The position numbers and the translations under genes are program-made. Of a DNA stretch of 64,000 nucleotides, positions 1-8,133 are shown one piece after another. A model generated the notes under the pieces. The model was not told where the DNA came from. It was given only the letters and a program-made list of their open reading frames with translations, and did not search any database. Every line of letters begins with the position of its first letter. The first letter of the stretch is position 1. The stretch is from Candidatus Roseilinea sp. GTDB lineage: Bacteria > Chloroflexota > Anaerolineae > J036 > Brachytrichaceae. Location: positions 434,001 through 498,000 of the forward strand of contig BPHV01000002.1 in NCBI GenBank assembly GCA_026003755.1, in the 5' to 3' direction.

Positions 1-2
1 GC

Positions 3-344
3 CTGAGGGCGATTGACATTCGCACGCTCACCGAGGCGGCGCGCAGCCTGGGCGCCGGCTGGCCGGCGATCATCCTGCAGGTGATCCTGCCCAATCTGCG
101 CGTGGCCGTGCTCAGCGCGGCGCTGCTCACCTTCGCCATCGCCATCGGCGAATACACGCTGGCCAACTTCCTGTTCCCCGACGAACGCGCGTTCGGCTCG
201 TACATGGCGTCGGTCGGCAACAACAAAATCTTCGAGCCGGCCGCGCTGACCATCATCAGCTTCGTGCTCGTATGGCTCCTGGTGCTGCTCATCCAGCGCG
301 TGGGCCGCGGCACCGGCCAAACGCAGATGACCGGGATGAGGTAA
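3..344 (+). CDS. ABC transporter permease, C-terminal part (5' end outside window)
   Basis: The reading frame is open from the first bases, so the start lies upstream. It begins with the EAA loop (TEAARSLGAGWPAII), the cytoplasmic helix through which binding-protein-dependent permeases dock to their ATPase. Two hydrophobic segments follow (LSAALLTFAIAIGEYTLANF and ALTIISFVLVWLLVLLI). It ends 22 nt before the ATPase gene, so the two are probably one operon. Overall it looks like the PotC/PhnV branch of permeases (polyamine, iron or aminoethylphosphonate). The substrate cannot be told from this fragment. Confidence 0.9.
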   Translation: MRAIDIRTLTEAARSLGAGWPAIILQVILPNLRVAVLSAALLTFAIAIGEYTLANFLFPDERAFGSYMASVGNNKIFEPAALTIISFVLVWLLVLLIQRVGRGTGQTQMTGMR

Positions 345-365
345 AACTATCATGGGTGGCACGTC

Positions 366-1418
366 ATGGCCTATCTCGAGTTGATCCATCTGCGCAAGGT
401 GTTCGGCACGACGGTCGCCGTCGAGTCGTTCGACCTGGATGTGGCCCAGGGCGAGTTCGTCTCGTTCCTCGGACCCAGCGGCTGCGGCAAGACCACCACG
501 CTGCGCATGATCGCCGGCTTCGAGCAGCCGACCGAGGGGCGGATTCGCATTGACGGCGAGGATGTGACCAACACGCCGCCCAACAAGCGCCGGCTGGGCA
601 TGGTCTTCCAGTCCTACGCGCTCTTCCCCAACATGACCGTGGCCGACAACATCGCCTTTGGCCTGCGCATGGCGAAGGCGCCGGCGCACTTGATCCGTCA
701 GCGCGTGGAAGAGATGCTCGCGTTGATCCAGATGCAGGGCTACGGCAAGCGCTACAGCCATCAGCTCTCCGGCGGCCAGCAGCAACGCGTGGCACTGGCC
801 CGCGCGCTGGCCATCCAGCCGCGCGTGCTGCTGCTGGACGAGCCGCTCTCCGCGCTCGACGCCAAGATCCGCGACGAGCTGCGCAGCGAAATCCGGCGCA
901 TTCAGCGGGCGCTCCACATCACCACCATCTACGTCACACACGACCAGGAGGAGGCGCTGGCGCTCTCCGACCGGATCGTGGTGATGAACAGCGGGCGGAT
1001 CGAGCAAGTCGGCACGCCGTTCGAGATCTACAACCGGCCCCAGACCGAGTTCGTCGCCCGCTTCGTGGGCACGCTCAGCACGCTGCGCGGCGTGGCCGGC
1101 GCCGACGGCTGCGTGATGGTCGGCGGCCAGCCGGTGCGGCTAATGCAGCCGCTGGGCGATAAGCGCCCCGGCGATGCCGTGACGATTGCCCTGCGTCCGG
1201 AGACGATCATGCTGAACGACGACAGGCCCGGCCACAATCGGGTGACGGCCAAGGTGGAAGGCGTCACCTTCCTCGGCTCGATCGTGCGCGTGCAGTTGAG
1301 CGTCAACGGCTCGGCATTCGTCGCCGACGCGCTGAACAACCCCAACTTCACGCCGCCGAGCGTCGGCCAGAGCGTGACGATCGGCTTCGCGCCGGAGGCT
1401 GCGCGCGTCGTCGAGTAG
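366..1418 (+). CDS. ABC transporter ATP-binding protein, PotA-like
   Basis: 350-residue cytoplasmic ATPase that powers the importer whose permease ends just upstream. Walker A is GPSGCGKTT (about residues 37-45), the signature is LSGGQQQR, Walker B is LLLDEPLSALD and the H-loop is THDQEEA. After about residue 240 comes a TOBE-type regulatory domain (RPETIML, then VEGVTFLGSIVRVQL), as in PotA, FbpC and UgpC. The length is normal for this family. Polyamine, Fe(III) or phosphonate substrates are all possible and cannot be separated without the binding protein, which must lie upstream of the window. Confidence 0.93.
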   Translation: MAYLELIHLRKVFGTTVAVESFDLDVAQGEFVSFLGPSGCGKTTTLRMIAGFEQPTEGRIRIDGEDVTNTPPNKRRLGMVFQSYALFPNMTVADNIAFGLRMAKAPAHLIRQRVEEMLALIQMQGYGKRYSHQLSGGQQQRVALARALAIQPRVLLLDEPLSALDAKIRDELRSEIRRIQRALHITTIYVTHDQEEALALSDRIVVMNSGRIEQVGTPFEIYNRPQTEFVARFVGTLSTLRGVAGADGCVMVGGQPVRLMQPLGDKRPGDAVTIALRPETIMLNDDRPGHNRVTAKVEGVTFLGSIVRVQLSVNGSAFVADALNNPNFTPPSVGQSVTIGFAPEAARVVE

Positions 1419-1452
1419 CGCAACGGTAAACGCCTCGGGCTGCGAACCTGGG

Positions 1453-2511
1453 CTACAAAGCCGCCAGCGCCGCGTTCACATCCTCGAACAGCCGGTCGCA
1501 TACTTCGGCCAACGCTGCGCGTTTGGCGGGGTCGCGCGCCACGCCGAAGCCGGCAACCCGGAGGTGAATGCCGGCCTCTCGCAAGGCAACCGCCGCCTGA
1601 CGGACGGCGCGCACCCCGCCGGCGTTATCCTCAAAGACGATCACTTGCCGACGGGCGAGCGGCTCGACGCCGCCCCGCTCTCCTTGTGCGACGAACGCAT
1701 AAGCCGCCAAGGCAGCTTCCCGCAGCGGGCAGCCGATCGCTGCCAGCATAGCCGCGATGGGCTGGACGAGCGCCGGCTTGGCGTAATCCCAGATTGAGCC
1801 ACCTTTCACGTCGGCCAGCCACTGCATCGGCCCCAGACCCACGAGCGGCAGCTCGGCCAGGTCTAACTGGGCCAATGCAATCTCGCCTTCCGGCGTTTGG
1901 TAGAGGCCAGGGCGGCTGCCGTCGGGGGGAAGCGTGGGGCGCGCTGTGTAGGCGCTGGCCGGATGCGCGCGGATGATCTGTCGGCTGCGCGCGTGAGGGA
2001 TCGGCACATCCATCGTCTCCAGGAACGAGGGCGTCTCGATTTCGGCCCGCAGGCCGAAGTATTGCTCAAAACGCGCCGATCCGAGCACAAAGGTGTAGAG
2101 CAGCCGAGTGGTCTCGCTCACGCGCGGGTCGCGCACATCGTCGAGCAAGCGATGAATGCTCGGCTGCAGGTCGGGCGGCGCTTCGCTCAGCAACAGCGCG
2201 CGGGCGCGCTCGTGCGGCAGGCCGGCGAACGCGCGCGTCCGGATCGCCCAGGCCGCAAAGTCGGGGCGGCCCGGTCTGCCGCAATGATGCGCCAGCAGAT
2301 TGATGCCGACGTTGAACGCGGTCGAATCCCATTCGTTCGAGAAGCCACACGCGTGCAGGACGTTGATTTCGTCCTCGGTCGGCGTGTAGTCGGGCAAGCC
2401 CCACTTGCGGCACACGAAGCGCGCCGCTTCGACTTGTGCGCAGCGATAGCCGCGATCTTCGATCAGCGTGCCGTCAACGTCGAGCAGCAGGATTGGCGGC
2501 AGAGCGCTCAT
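1453..2511 (-). CDS. HAD-superfamily hydrolase
   Basis: 352-residue soluble protein. Motif I is LLLDVDGTLIED (residues 8-19), with the nucleophile Asp and the acid/base Asp two residues later. A late motif IV-like segment is VIVFEDNAGGVRAVRQA. The long middle (about residues 50-270) is a large cap, bigger than in simple phosphoglycolate phosphatases. The start codon overlaps the stop of the aldo/keto reductase upstream (ATGA-type overlap at 2508-2511), so the two are translationally coupled on the minus strand. The substrate is unknown. The partner suggests sugar or sugar-phosphate metabolism, which is inference. Confidence 0.85.
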   Translation of the reverse strand: MSALPPILLLDVDGTLIEDRGYRCAQVEAARFVCRKWGLPDYTPTEDEINVLHACGFSNEWDSTAFNVGINLLAHHCGRPGRPDFAAWAIRTRAFAGLPHERARALLLSEAPPDLQPSIHRLLDDVRDPRVSETTRLLYTFVLGSARFEQYFGLRAEIETPSFLETMDVPIPHARSRQIIRAHPASAYTARPTLPPDGSRPGLYQTPEGEIALAQLDLAELPLVGLGPMQWLADVKGGSIWDYAKPALVQPIAAMLAAIGCPLREAALAAYAFVAQGERGGVEPLARRQVIVFEDNAGGVRAVRQAAVALREAGIHLRVAGFGVARDPAKRAALAEVCDRLFEDVNAALAAL

Positions 2512-3497
2512 GCCGGCGTCGGCGCTTCGGGCGCGATCAGCCCTTCGCGTTTCAGGTCAGCCCACAGCGCCGCCGGCGTGGTCTGTTGCGCTGCGGCGAC
2601 GTTCGCGATGACCTCTTCGGGCTTCTGCGCGCCCAGCACCACGGAAACGACGGCGGGGTGCGCCATGGCGAAATGCAAGGCCGCCACGCGCAGCGGCACG
2701 CCATAGCGCGCACAAACCGCATCAATCTTCCTGGCCTTCTCGATCACGTGCACCGGCGCCGCCGCGTAGTTGTAACTTGCCCCCTCGCGTGGGCCGGTGG
2801 CCAGGATGCCGCTGTTGAACACGCCGCCCAGGAAGATCGCGATGTTTCGCTGCCGGCAATATTCGAGGAAGTCGAGCGCGGTCTGTTCGAGTAGCGTGTA
2901 ACGGCCGGCAAGCAGGAAACAGTCCACGTCCACGCGCTTGGCGAACTCCCATTCCATCTGCCACTGGTTCATGCCGGCGCCCACTGCGCCGATCACACCC
3001 TGGCTGCGCAGCTCGAGCAACGTGGGGAAGGCGTGATCGAGCGCGTCGCGGAAGTAAGTATCTTCCAGGCCGGCGCCCTGACCGCGGTTGAACTTGTCGC
3101 CGTCGGCGTCGTGCACCAACACGCTATCCAGGCGATCCACGCCCAGCAGCTTCATGCTGTTCTCCACGCTGCGCAGGATCGCCTCGCGCGAGTAGTCGTG
3201 GTACGAGCCGCCGTCCGGCTTGGGGAAGCGGCCGGCCTTGGTCTGAATGACGAACCGGTCGCGCGGCACGCCGCGCAGCGCTTCGCCGACCACGCGCTCG
3301 GCCTGTCCGCGCGAATAGAGCGCTGCGGTGTCAATAAAGTTGATCCCCTGATCCAACGCAGCGTGCACCGTAGCAATGGCCGGCGCGTCCGCTCTCACCT
3401 CGTCCAGCCCAAGCAAGAATGCCGTGCCCAGGCCGATGTGCGTAACTTCCAGCGCGGTGCGCCCGACCCTGCGGCGCGGGAGGGTGTTTGTCGTCAT
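2508..3497 (-). CDS. Aldo/keto reductase (aldose 1-dehydrogenase-like)
   Basis: 329-residue (beta/alpha)8-barrel NAD(P)-dependent oxidoreductase. The catalytic tetrad is visible: Asp and Tyr in FIDTAALYSRGQAERVVGEA, Lys in FVIQTKAGRF and His in DSVLVHDADGD. The C-terminal cofactor region is VVSVVLGAQKPEEVIANV. The branch resembles D-threo-aldose/L-fucose dehydrogenases more than Tas or YajO. A GAGGAG ribosome-binding site sits about 10 nt upstream of the ATG. It is first in a two-gene unit with the HAD hydrolase. Confidence 0.9.
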   Translation of the reverse strand: MTTNTLPRRRVGRTALEVTHIGLGTAFLLGLDEVRADAPAIATVHAALDQGINFIDTAALYSRGQAERVVGEALRGVPRDRFVIQTKAGRFPKPDGGSYHDYSREAILRSVENSMKLLGVDRLDSVLVHDADGDKFNRGQGAGLEDTYFRDALDHAFPTLLELRSQGVIGAVGAGMNQWQMEWEFAKRVDVDCFLLAGRYTLLEQTALDFLEYCRQRNIAIFLGGVFNSGILATGPREGASYNYAAAPVHVIEKARKIDAVCARYGVPLRVAALHFAMAHPAVVSVVLGAQKPEEVIANVAAAQQTTPAALWADLKREGLIAPEAPTPA

Positions 3498-3658
3498 GTC
3501 GTTCGTCGCTCCTCAATAACGGATTTTGCCGGGAATTGGATTATCGCAGCACCGCCGACGGCTAAACGGACATTCGGAACCCAACGCGCGAAGTGAGCCG
3601 GGCAGGGGAAGGCATTGCCTTCGCCTATCCGCAGCGCCTACCCCGGCGGGCGTTCTGC

Positions 3659-3676
3659 ACAGGCGCTAGCGCCTGT
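3659..3676. repeat. 18-bp perfect palindrome at the mgtC 3' end
   Basis: ACAGGCGCTAGCGCCTGT is a perfect self-complementary palindrome spanning the mgtC stop codon. It could act as a transcription terminator for the minus-strand operon, but no T-run follows. A second small palindrome, GAAGGCATTGCCTTC, lies at about 3608-3622. Confidence 0.5.
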
Positions 3677-4199
3677 CGGTCTGTGCGGCGTGCCAGGAGT
3701 CCGCCTTGCCTTTTTTCGCGGCATGAATCCGCTCGCTGATGCGCGCCAGCAGGATCAACACGAACAAGACAAAGAGCGTGCTGAAGACGGCGAGCACATA
3801 CGCCCCAACGCCGCAGGCCATGCCGATGGCCGACACCGCCCAGATGCCGGCCGCCGTCGTCAGGCCGTGTGGCGTATGCCGGTCACGACGTTGAATGATG
3901 GTGCCTGCGCCGAGGAAGCCCACGCCGGTGACGATCTGCGCCGCGATACGGCCAGGATCGCCCTCCTTGAACGCGAATAGGGATAGCACGGTGAATAACG
4001 CTGCGCCCAGGCCCACCAACATGTGCGTGCGCAATCCGGCGGAATGACCTTGCAGCTCGCGTTCGAGGCCAACCAGCGACGAGAGCAACGCTGCCGCAGC
4101 AACGCGCACGCATAACTCGAGTTGCAGTTCAACGGCCATACGCCCTGCGCCACCAGGATGGCGCTCCCGTCCTTCGTTGGTGCGCGAGCGTCGCGCCAT
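3666..4199 (-). CDS. mgtC: MgtC/SapB family membrane protein
   Basis: 177 residues with four to five hydrophobic helices. The family core is complete: SLVGLERELQGHSAGLRTHMLVG in two adjoining motifs, then TGVGFLGAGTII and LTTAAGIWAVSAIGMACG. MgtC-type proteins act in the cytoplasmic membrane in Mg2+ starvation responses and modulate F-ATPase in pathogens; the role here is unknown. The first ATG is used here, but Met21 (MAVELQLELC, start at 4139) would remove a charged leader and fits the family better. It follows the ROK kinase gene by 12 nt. Confidence 0.9.
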   Translation of the reverse strand: MARRSRTNEGRERHPGGAGRMAVELQLELCVRVAAAALLSSLVGLERELQGHSAGLRTHMLVGLGAALFTVLSLFAFKEGDPGRIAAQIVTGVGFLGAGTIIQRRDRHTPHGLTTAAGIWAVSAIGMACGVGAYVLAVFSTLFVLFVLILLARISERIHAAKKGKADSWHAAQTDRR

Positions 4200-4211
4200 C
4201 CCATCGCGCCG

Positions 4212-5195
4212 TTAGGCCTTTAGCGCGTCCAGCGCCATGAGCGCCGCGCCAATGGCCCCGGCTTGTTCGCCCAACTTTGCCTCGACGATCTTGATCTTGT
4301 CCAGCCCAGTCCGATTGATGGCGTGCTGCTTGGCCACATCGCGGATCTGGGCCACCATCCACTCGCCCAGCGCTTCGATCACCCCACCGCCATAGACGAG
4401 CATCTCCGGGTCGAAGGCGTTGATCAGGCTGGCCGCGTGTAGGCCAAGGTAGTAGGCTGCACGGCGCAACACCTCGATCGTCAGCGGATCATTCTTGCTC
4501 ACGGCCTTGGCCAGCACGCTGCTGGTGATCGCGCCGTTGCCCTTCTCCTTGAGCAGGTCAGGCAGCACACTCTTGCGCCCGGCGGCGATGCCCGCGCGCA
4601 GGTCACGTTCAATGGCGCTGCGGCTGGCCAGCGCTTCGATGCCACCGCGGATCCCCCCGCCGGGTGCGTAGGGTCCATCGGCCAGGATGACCATGTGTCC
4701 CACCTCGCCGGCGCTCGAACGAAAGCCGCCCCATGGCTTGTCGTTGACGATGATGCCGCCGCCGATGCCTGTGCCGACGAACACCGCGATCATACTGTGC
4801 ACGCCCCGACCGGCGCCCACGCGATGCTCGCCCACCGCCGCCACGCGCACGTCGTTCGACAGCGACACCGGGACCGCATGCCAGCGCCGCAGCGACTGGG
4901 CAATCGCGATGTTGTGCCAACCCGGCAGGTTGGTCAGGCTAATCACCACGCCGTTGACGCTGTCTATGATGCCCGGCGCGCCAATGCCGATGGCAGCGAC
5001 TCGATCCTTTGTGAGCTTCGCCTCATCCAGCGCTTCATCCATCGCTTTCCGGATGCGGTGGATGACGACTTCTGGGCCTTTCTCGGCCTGCGTCGCCTTT
5101 TTTGCCGCCGCGCGCACGCTGCCCTGCGCGTCTACGACTGCGGCGAGGATCTTCGTGCCGCCCAGGTCTACACCGATTGCGTATTTTGATGCCAC
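4212..5195 (-). CDS. ROK family sugar kinase (glucokinase-like)
   Basis: 327-residue ATP-dependent kinase of the ROK/hexokinase fold. The phosphate-1 motif is IGVDLGGTKI near the N-terminus. The catalytic region is SLSNDVRVAAVGEHRVGAGRG (N-D with the Asp base) and the nucleotide loop is VFVGTGIGGGII. The start is taken as GTG at 5195 (MASKYAIGV) because GGAG sits 8 nt upstream; the frame stays open beyond it but that part overlaps the pheT leader. The usual zinc site CxCGxxGCxE is replaced by YAPGGGIRGGIEALASR with no cysteines, so zinc is probably not bound. The sugar specificity is not readable. Confidence 0.9.
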   Translation of the reverse strand: MASKYAIGVDLGGTKILAAVVDAQGSVRAAAKKATQAEKGPEVVIHRIRKAMDEALDEAKLTKDRVAAIGIGAPGIIDSVNGVVISLTNLPGWHNIAIAQSLRRWHAVPVSLSNDVRVAAVGEHRVGAGRGVHSMIAVFVGTGIGGGIIVNDKPWGGFRSSAGEVGHMVILADGPYAPGGGIRGGIEALASRSAIERDLRAGIAAGRKSVLPDLLKEKGNGAITSSVLAKAVSKNDPLTIEVLRRAAYYLGLHAASLINAFDPEMLVYGGGVIEALGEWMVAQIRDVAKQHAINRTGLDKIKIVEAKLGEQAGAIGAALMALDALKA

Positions 5196-5388
5196 GATTG
5201 CATCTCCGTTGTCCCATGCGTTGTTGTCGTTCGGCAGATTATCCACCCTGGCCGAAAGCCGCATTCGTCGCGCTGCGCGACAACGCACAGGTGTAAAGCC
5301 TCCGCGAACCTGATGCGCCCCGCACGGATATGCGCCAATGTTAGAATCCCCCATGCATTTTGCAAAGTGAAGTGAGCCGCACATCATC

Positions 5389-7923
5389 ATGCGCGTTCCA
5401 ATCTCCTGGCTGCGAGAATACGTCGAAGTCACCCTGCCGGTTGATGTCCTGGCCGAAAAGTTAACGCTGGCCGGCTTCGAGGTCGAGCACATCGAGTATG
5501 TCGGATTGCCCGGCAGTGAGCTGCCGTGGGATCGCGACAAAATCTTCGTCGGTCAACTGCTTAAGGTCGAACGCCACCCCAACGCCGACCGCTTGCTGTT
5601 GGCCACGGTGGACTACGGCACAGGGCAGCCGATCACGGTCGTCACCGGCGCGCCGAACATTCGGCCCGGCGACTGTGGGCAAAAGGTGGTGTTGGCGCTG
5701 AAAGGCGCGCGCCTGTACGACGGCCACAAAGCGGGCAAGGTCATCATGACCTTGAAAGAAGCGACGTTGCGCGGCATCAAGAACGACTCGATGGTGTGCA
5801 GCGAGAAAGAACTGGGGCTGAGCGACGAACACGAAGGCATCCTCATCCTGCCCGACGATGCGCCGGTCGGCGCGCCGCTGGCCGATTATCTCGGCGACGT
5901 CGTGTTGGAGGTCGCCATCTTGCCCAGCACCGCCCGCGCCGCGTCCATCATCGGCATCGCGCGCGAAGTCGCCGCGCTCACCGGTCAGACCGTCCGCTAC
6001 CCGCCGATGGACTTCACCGCCGAGGGTGAACCGATCGAAGGCGAGCTGCGCATCGAGATTCGCAACCCACGATTGAACCCGCGCTTCACCGCCGGCGTTA
6101 TTCGGGGCGTCACGGTCGGCCCCTCGCCCTTTTGGATGCAGCGGCGGCTGGCGTTGTGCGGCATGCGCGCGATCAACAACATCGTGGACATTTCCAACTA
6201 CGTCATGCTCGAATTCGGCCAGCCGACGCACGCCTTCGACCTAGACGCCGTGCGAATCGGGCCGAGCGGCATCCGCACGATCATCACGCGCCTGGCCGAG
6301 CCGGGCGAGGCCCTCACTACCCTGGACGGGCAAACGCGCGATTTGCAGCCGACCGACATCCTGGTATGCGACGAAGTCGGCCCGCTTAGCCTGGCCGGCG
6401 TGATGGGCGGCGCCGACAGCGAGGTGAAAGAAGCAACGCGCAACGTGCTGTTCGAGGTGGCGTCGTGGGACAACATCAGCATCCGCAAGACCGCGCGCTC
6501 CCACAACTTGCACAGCGAGGCCTCGTATCGCTTCTCGCGCGGTGTGCATCCGGCGCTGGCGATGGTCGCCCAGCGGCGCGGGCTGCACCTGCTGCAGCGG
6601 TACGCCGGCGGCGTCATCAGCCGAGGCATCCTCGACGCCTACCCCGCGCCGGCCCCACCCGTCCGCATCGCGCTGCATCCAGAGCGGGTGAACAAGCTGC
6701 TCGGCGTCGAGATGACAGTCGAGGAGATGGCGCGCATCCTGCGTTTGCTGGAATTCGAGGTCCAGGCCGAGGGCGAGCGCGCGCAGCCAGGAGTCGCCCC
6801 TCCTGCTCCCCAACCGCCGCGCCTGATGGTGACGGCCCCCGAGCATCGCTTGGACATCGAGGGCGAGCACGACCTCATCGAGGAGATCGCCCGCATTTAC
6901 GGCTACGATCGCATCCCGGAGACGCTGATGGCCGACGCGCTGCCGCCCATCCACGGCAACCCCGCGCTCGACTTTGAGGAACGCGTGCGCGACTTGCTGG
7001 TGGGCGCCGGCTTGCAAGAGATCGTCACCTATCGCTTGACCTCGCCGGAACAAGAGGCGCGCATCTACGCGCCCAATACACCTGGCGATCACCGGCCCTA
7101 CGTCATGCTGGTCAACCCGATCAATCCCGAGCGCACTGCCATGCGCCACACCTTGGTGAGCGGTGCGCTGGAGGTACTCACGGCCAACCTGCGCCATCAT
7201 GCGCGCGTGGCGGTTTTCGAGATCGGCGCTGTTTTCTTGCCCGGCAGCGATGGAGGCCTGCCCGAAGAGCAGCCGCGCCTGGCCATCGCGATGAGCGGCG
7301 CACGCGCCGAACCCTCCTGGCGCACCAACAACGCGGACGGCGCGCCCGTCATGGATTTCTACGACCTGAAGGGCGTGGTCGAATCGCTGCTGGATGGGCT
7401 GCACCTCGGCGAGGTGACCTACGAGCCGACGACGCACCCGACATACTACCCAGGCCGAACGGCTGCGGTGCGCGCATGCGATGCATCGGGGATGCTGTTG
7501 GGCATCCTGGGCGAGCTGCACCCCCGCGTGCGCGAAGCATGGGGGCTGCCCGCCGATCGGCCGGTGCTCATCGCCGACTTCGACTTGGAAGCGCTGCGCC
7601 ACGCCGCGGCCCGGGACTATGCGATCCGAGACCTGCCGCGCTTCCCGGCCACCATTGAAGACTTGGCCATCGTCGTGGACGAAGCCGTGCCGGCGGCAGC
7701 CGTGGCGCGGACGATCCGCCAAGCCGGCGGCGCGCTGCTGCGCGATCTGCGCCTGTTCGATGTCTACCGCGGCGCGCAGATCGGCTCAGGCAAGAAAAGC
7801 CTCGCTTACTCGCTGACCTATCAGGCCGAAGACCGGACGCTTACCGACAGGGATGTGGAGAAATTGCGCGCCAAAATCATTCGCGCGCTCGAGGGGCAAC
7901 TCGGCGCGACCGTGCGCCGGTGA
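5389..7923 (+). CDS. pheT: Phenylalanine--tRNA ligase beta subunit
   Basis: 844 residues, normal length. Domains in order are an N-terminal helix (MRVPISWLREYV), the EMAP/OB tRNA-binding fold (about 40-150, VGQLLKVERHPNADRLLLA), the B3/B4 editing domain (about 210-400, with MLEFGQPTHAFD), B5 (about 415-500), the class II synthetase-like core (about 500-710, with a GY(D)RIPE signature) and the ferredoxin-like anticodon-binding domain (DLPRFPATIEDLAIVVDE to the end). PheS must supply the catalytic site and is not adjacent. TAGAAT at 5342-5347 is a plausible -10 element. Confidence 0.97.
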   Translation: MRVPISWLREYVEVTLPVDVLAEKLTLAGFEVEHIEYVGLPGSELPWDRDKIFVGQLLKVERHPNADRLLLATVDYGTGQPITVVTGAPNIRPGDCGQKVVLALKGARLYDGHKAGKVIMTLKEATLRGIKNDSMVCSEKELGLSDEHEGILILPDDAPVGAPLADYLGDVVLEVAILPSTARAASIIGIAREVAALTGQTVRYPPMDFTAEGEPIEGELRIEIRNPRLNPRFTAGVIRGVTVGPSPFWMQRRLALCGMRAINNIVDISNYVMLEFGQPTHAFDLDAVRIGPSGIRTIITRLAEPGEALTTLDGQTRDLQPTDILVCDEVGPLSLAGVMGGADSEVKEATRNVLFEVASWDNISIRKTARSHNLHSEASYRFSRGVHPALAMVAQRRGLHLLQRYAGGVISRGILDAYPAPAPPVRIALHPERVNKLLGVEMTVEEMARILRLLEFEVQAEGERAQPGVAPPAPQPPRLMVTAPEHRLDIEGEHDLIEEIARIYGYDRIPETLMADALPPIHGNPALDFEERVRDLLVGAGLQEIVTYRLTSPEQEARIYAPNTPGDHRPYVMLVNPINPERTAMRHTLVSGALEVLTANLRHHARVAVFEIGAVFLPGSDGGLPEEQPRLAIAMSGARAEPSWRTNNADGAPVMDFYDLKGVVESLLDGLHLGEVTYEPTTHPTYYPGRTAAVRACDASGMLLGILGELHPRVREAWGLPADRPVLIADFDLEALRHAAARDYAIRDLPRFPATIEDLAIVVDEAVPAAAVARTIRQAGGALLRDLRLFDVYRGAQIGSGKKSLAYSLTYQAEDRTLTDRDVEKLRAKIIRALEGQLGATVRR

Positions 7924-8133
7924 AGTTCCATAATCAAGCATCAAGACGCGACCGAGGCCGCCAAGCAGTTAGCGATTGGCCGTGGCATACGCGCGTCGCT
8001 GTGCGCTAAACGGCCCGGCTTGGCCGCAGGAGACGCCGCAATCGAATCGCGCTTATCGAGGCGCTCAGCGCCCCTCAGAGCCATCTCAGGGAGGATCAGT
8101 AGCGTCGTCATAGCGCCGTTCTGAACCAGAGGC

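Noticed and set aside
6241-7722. Minus-strand 493-codon open frame opposite pheT
   Set aside because: pheT domains are continuous over the same bases.
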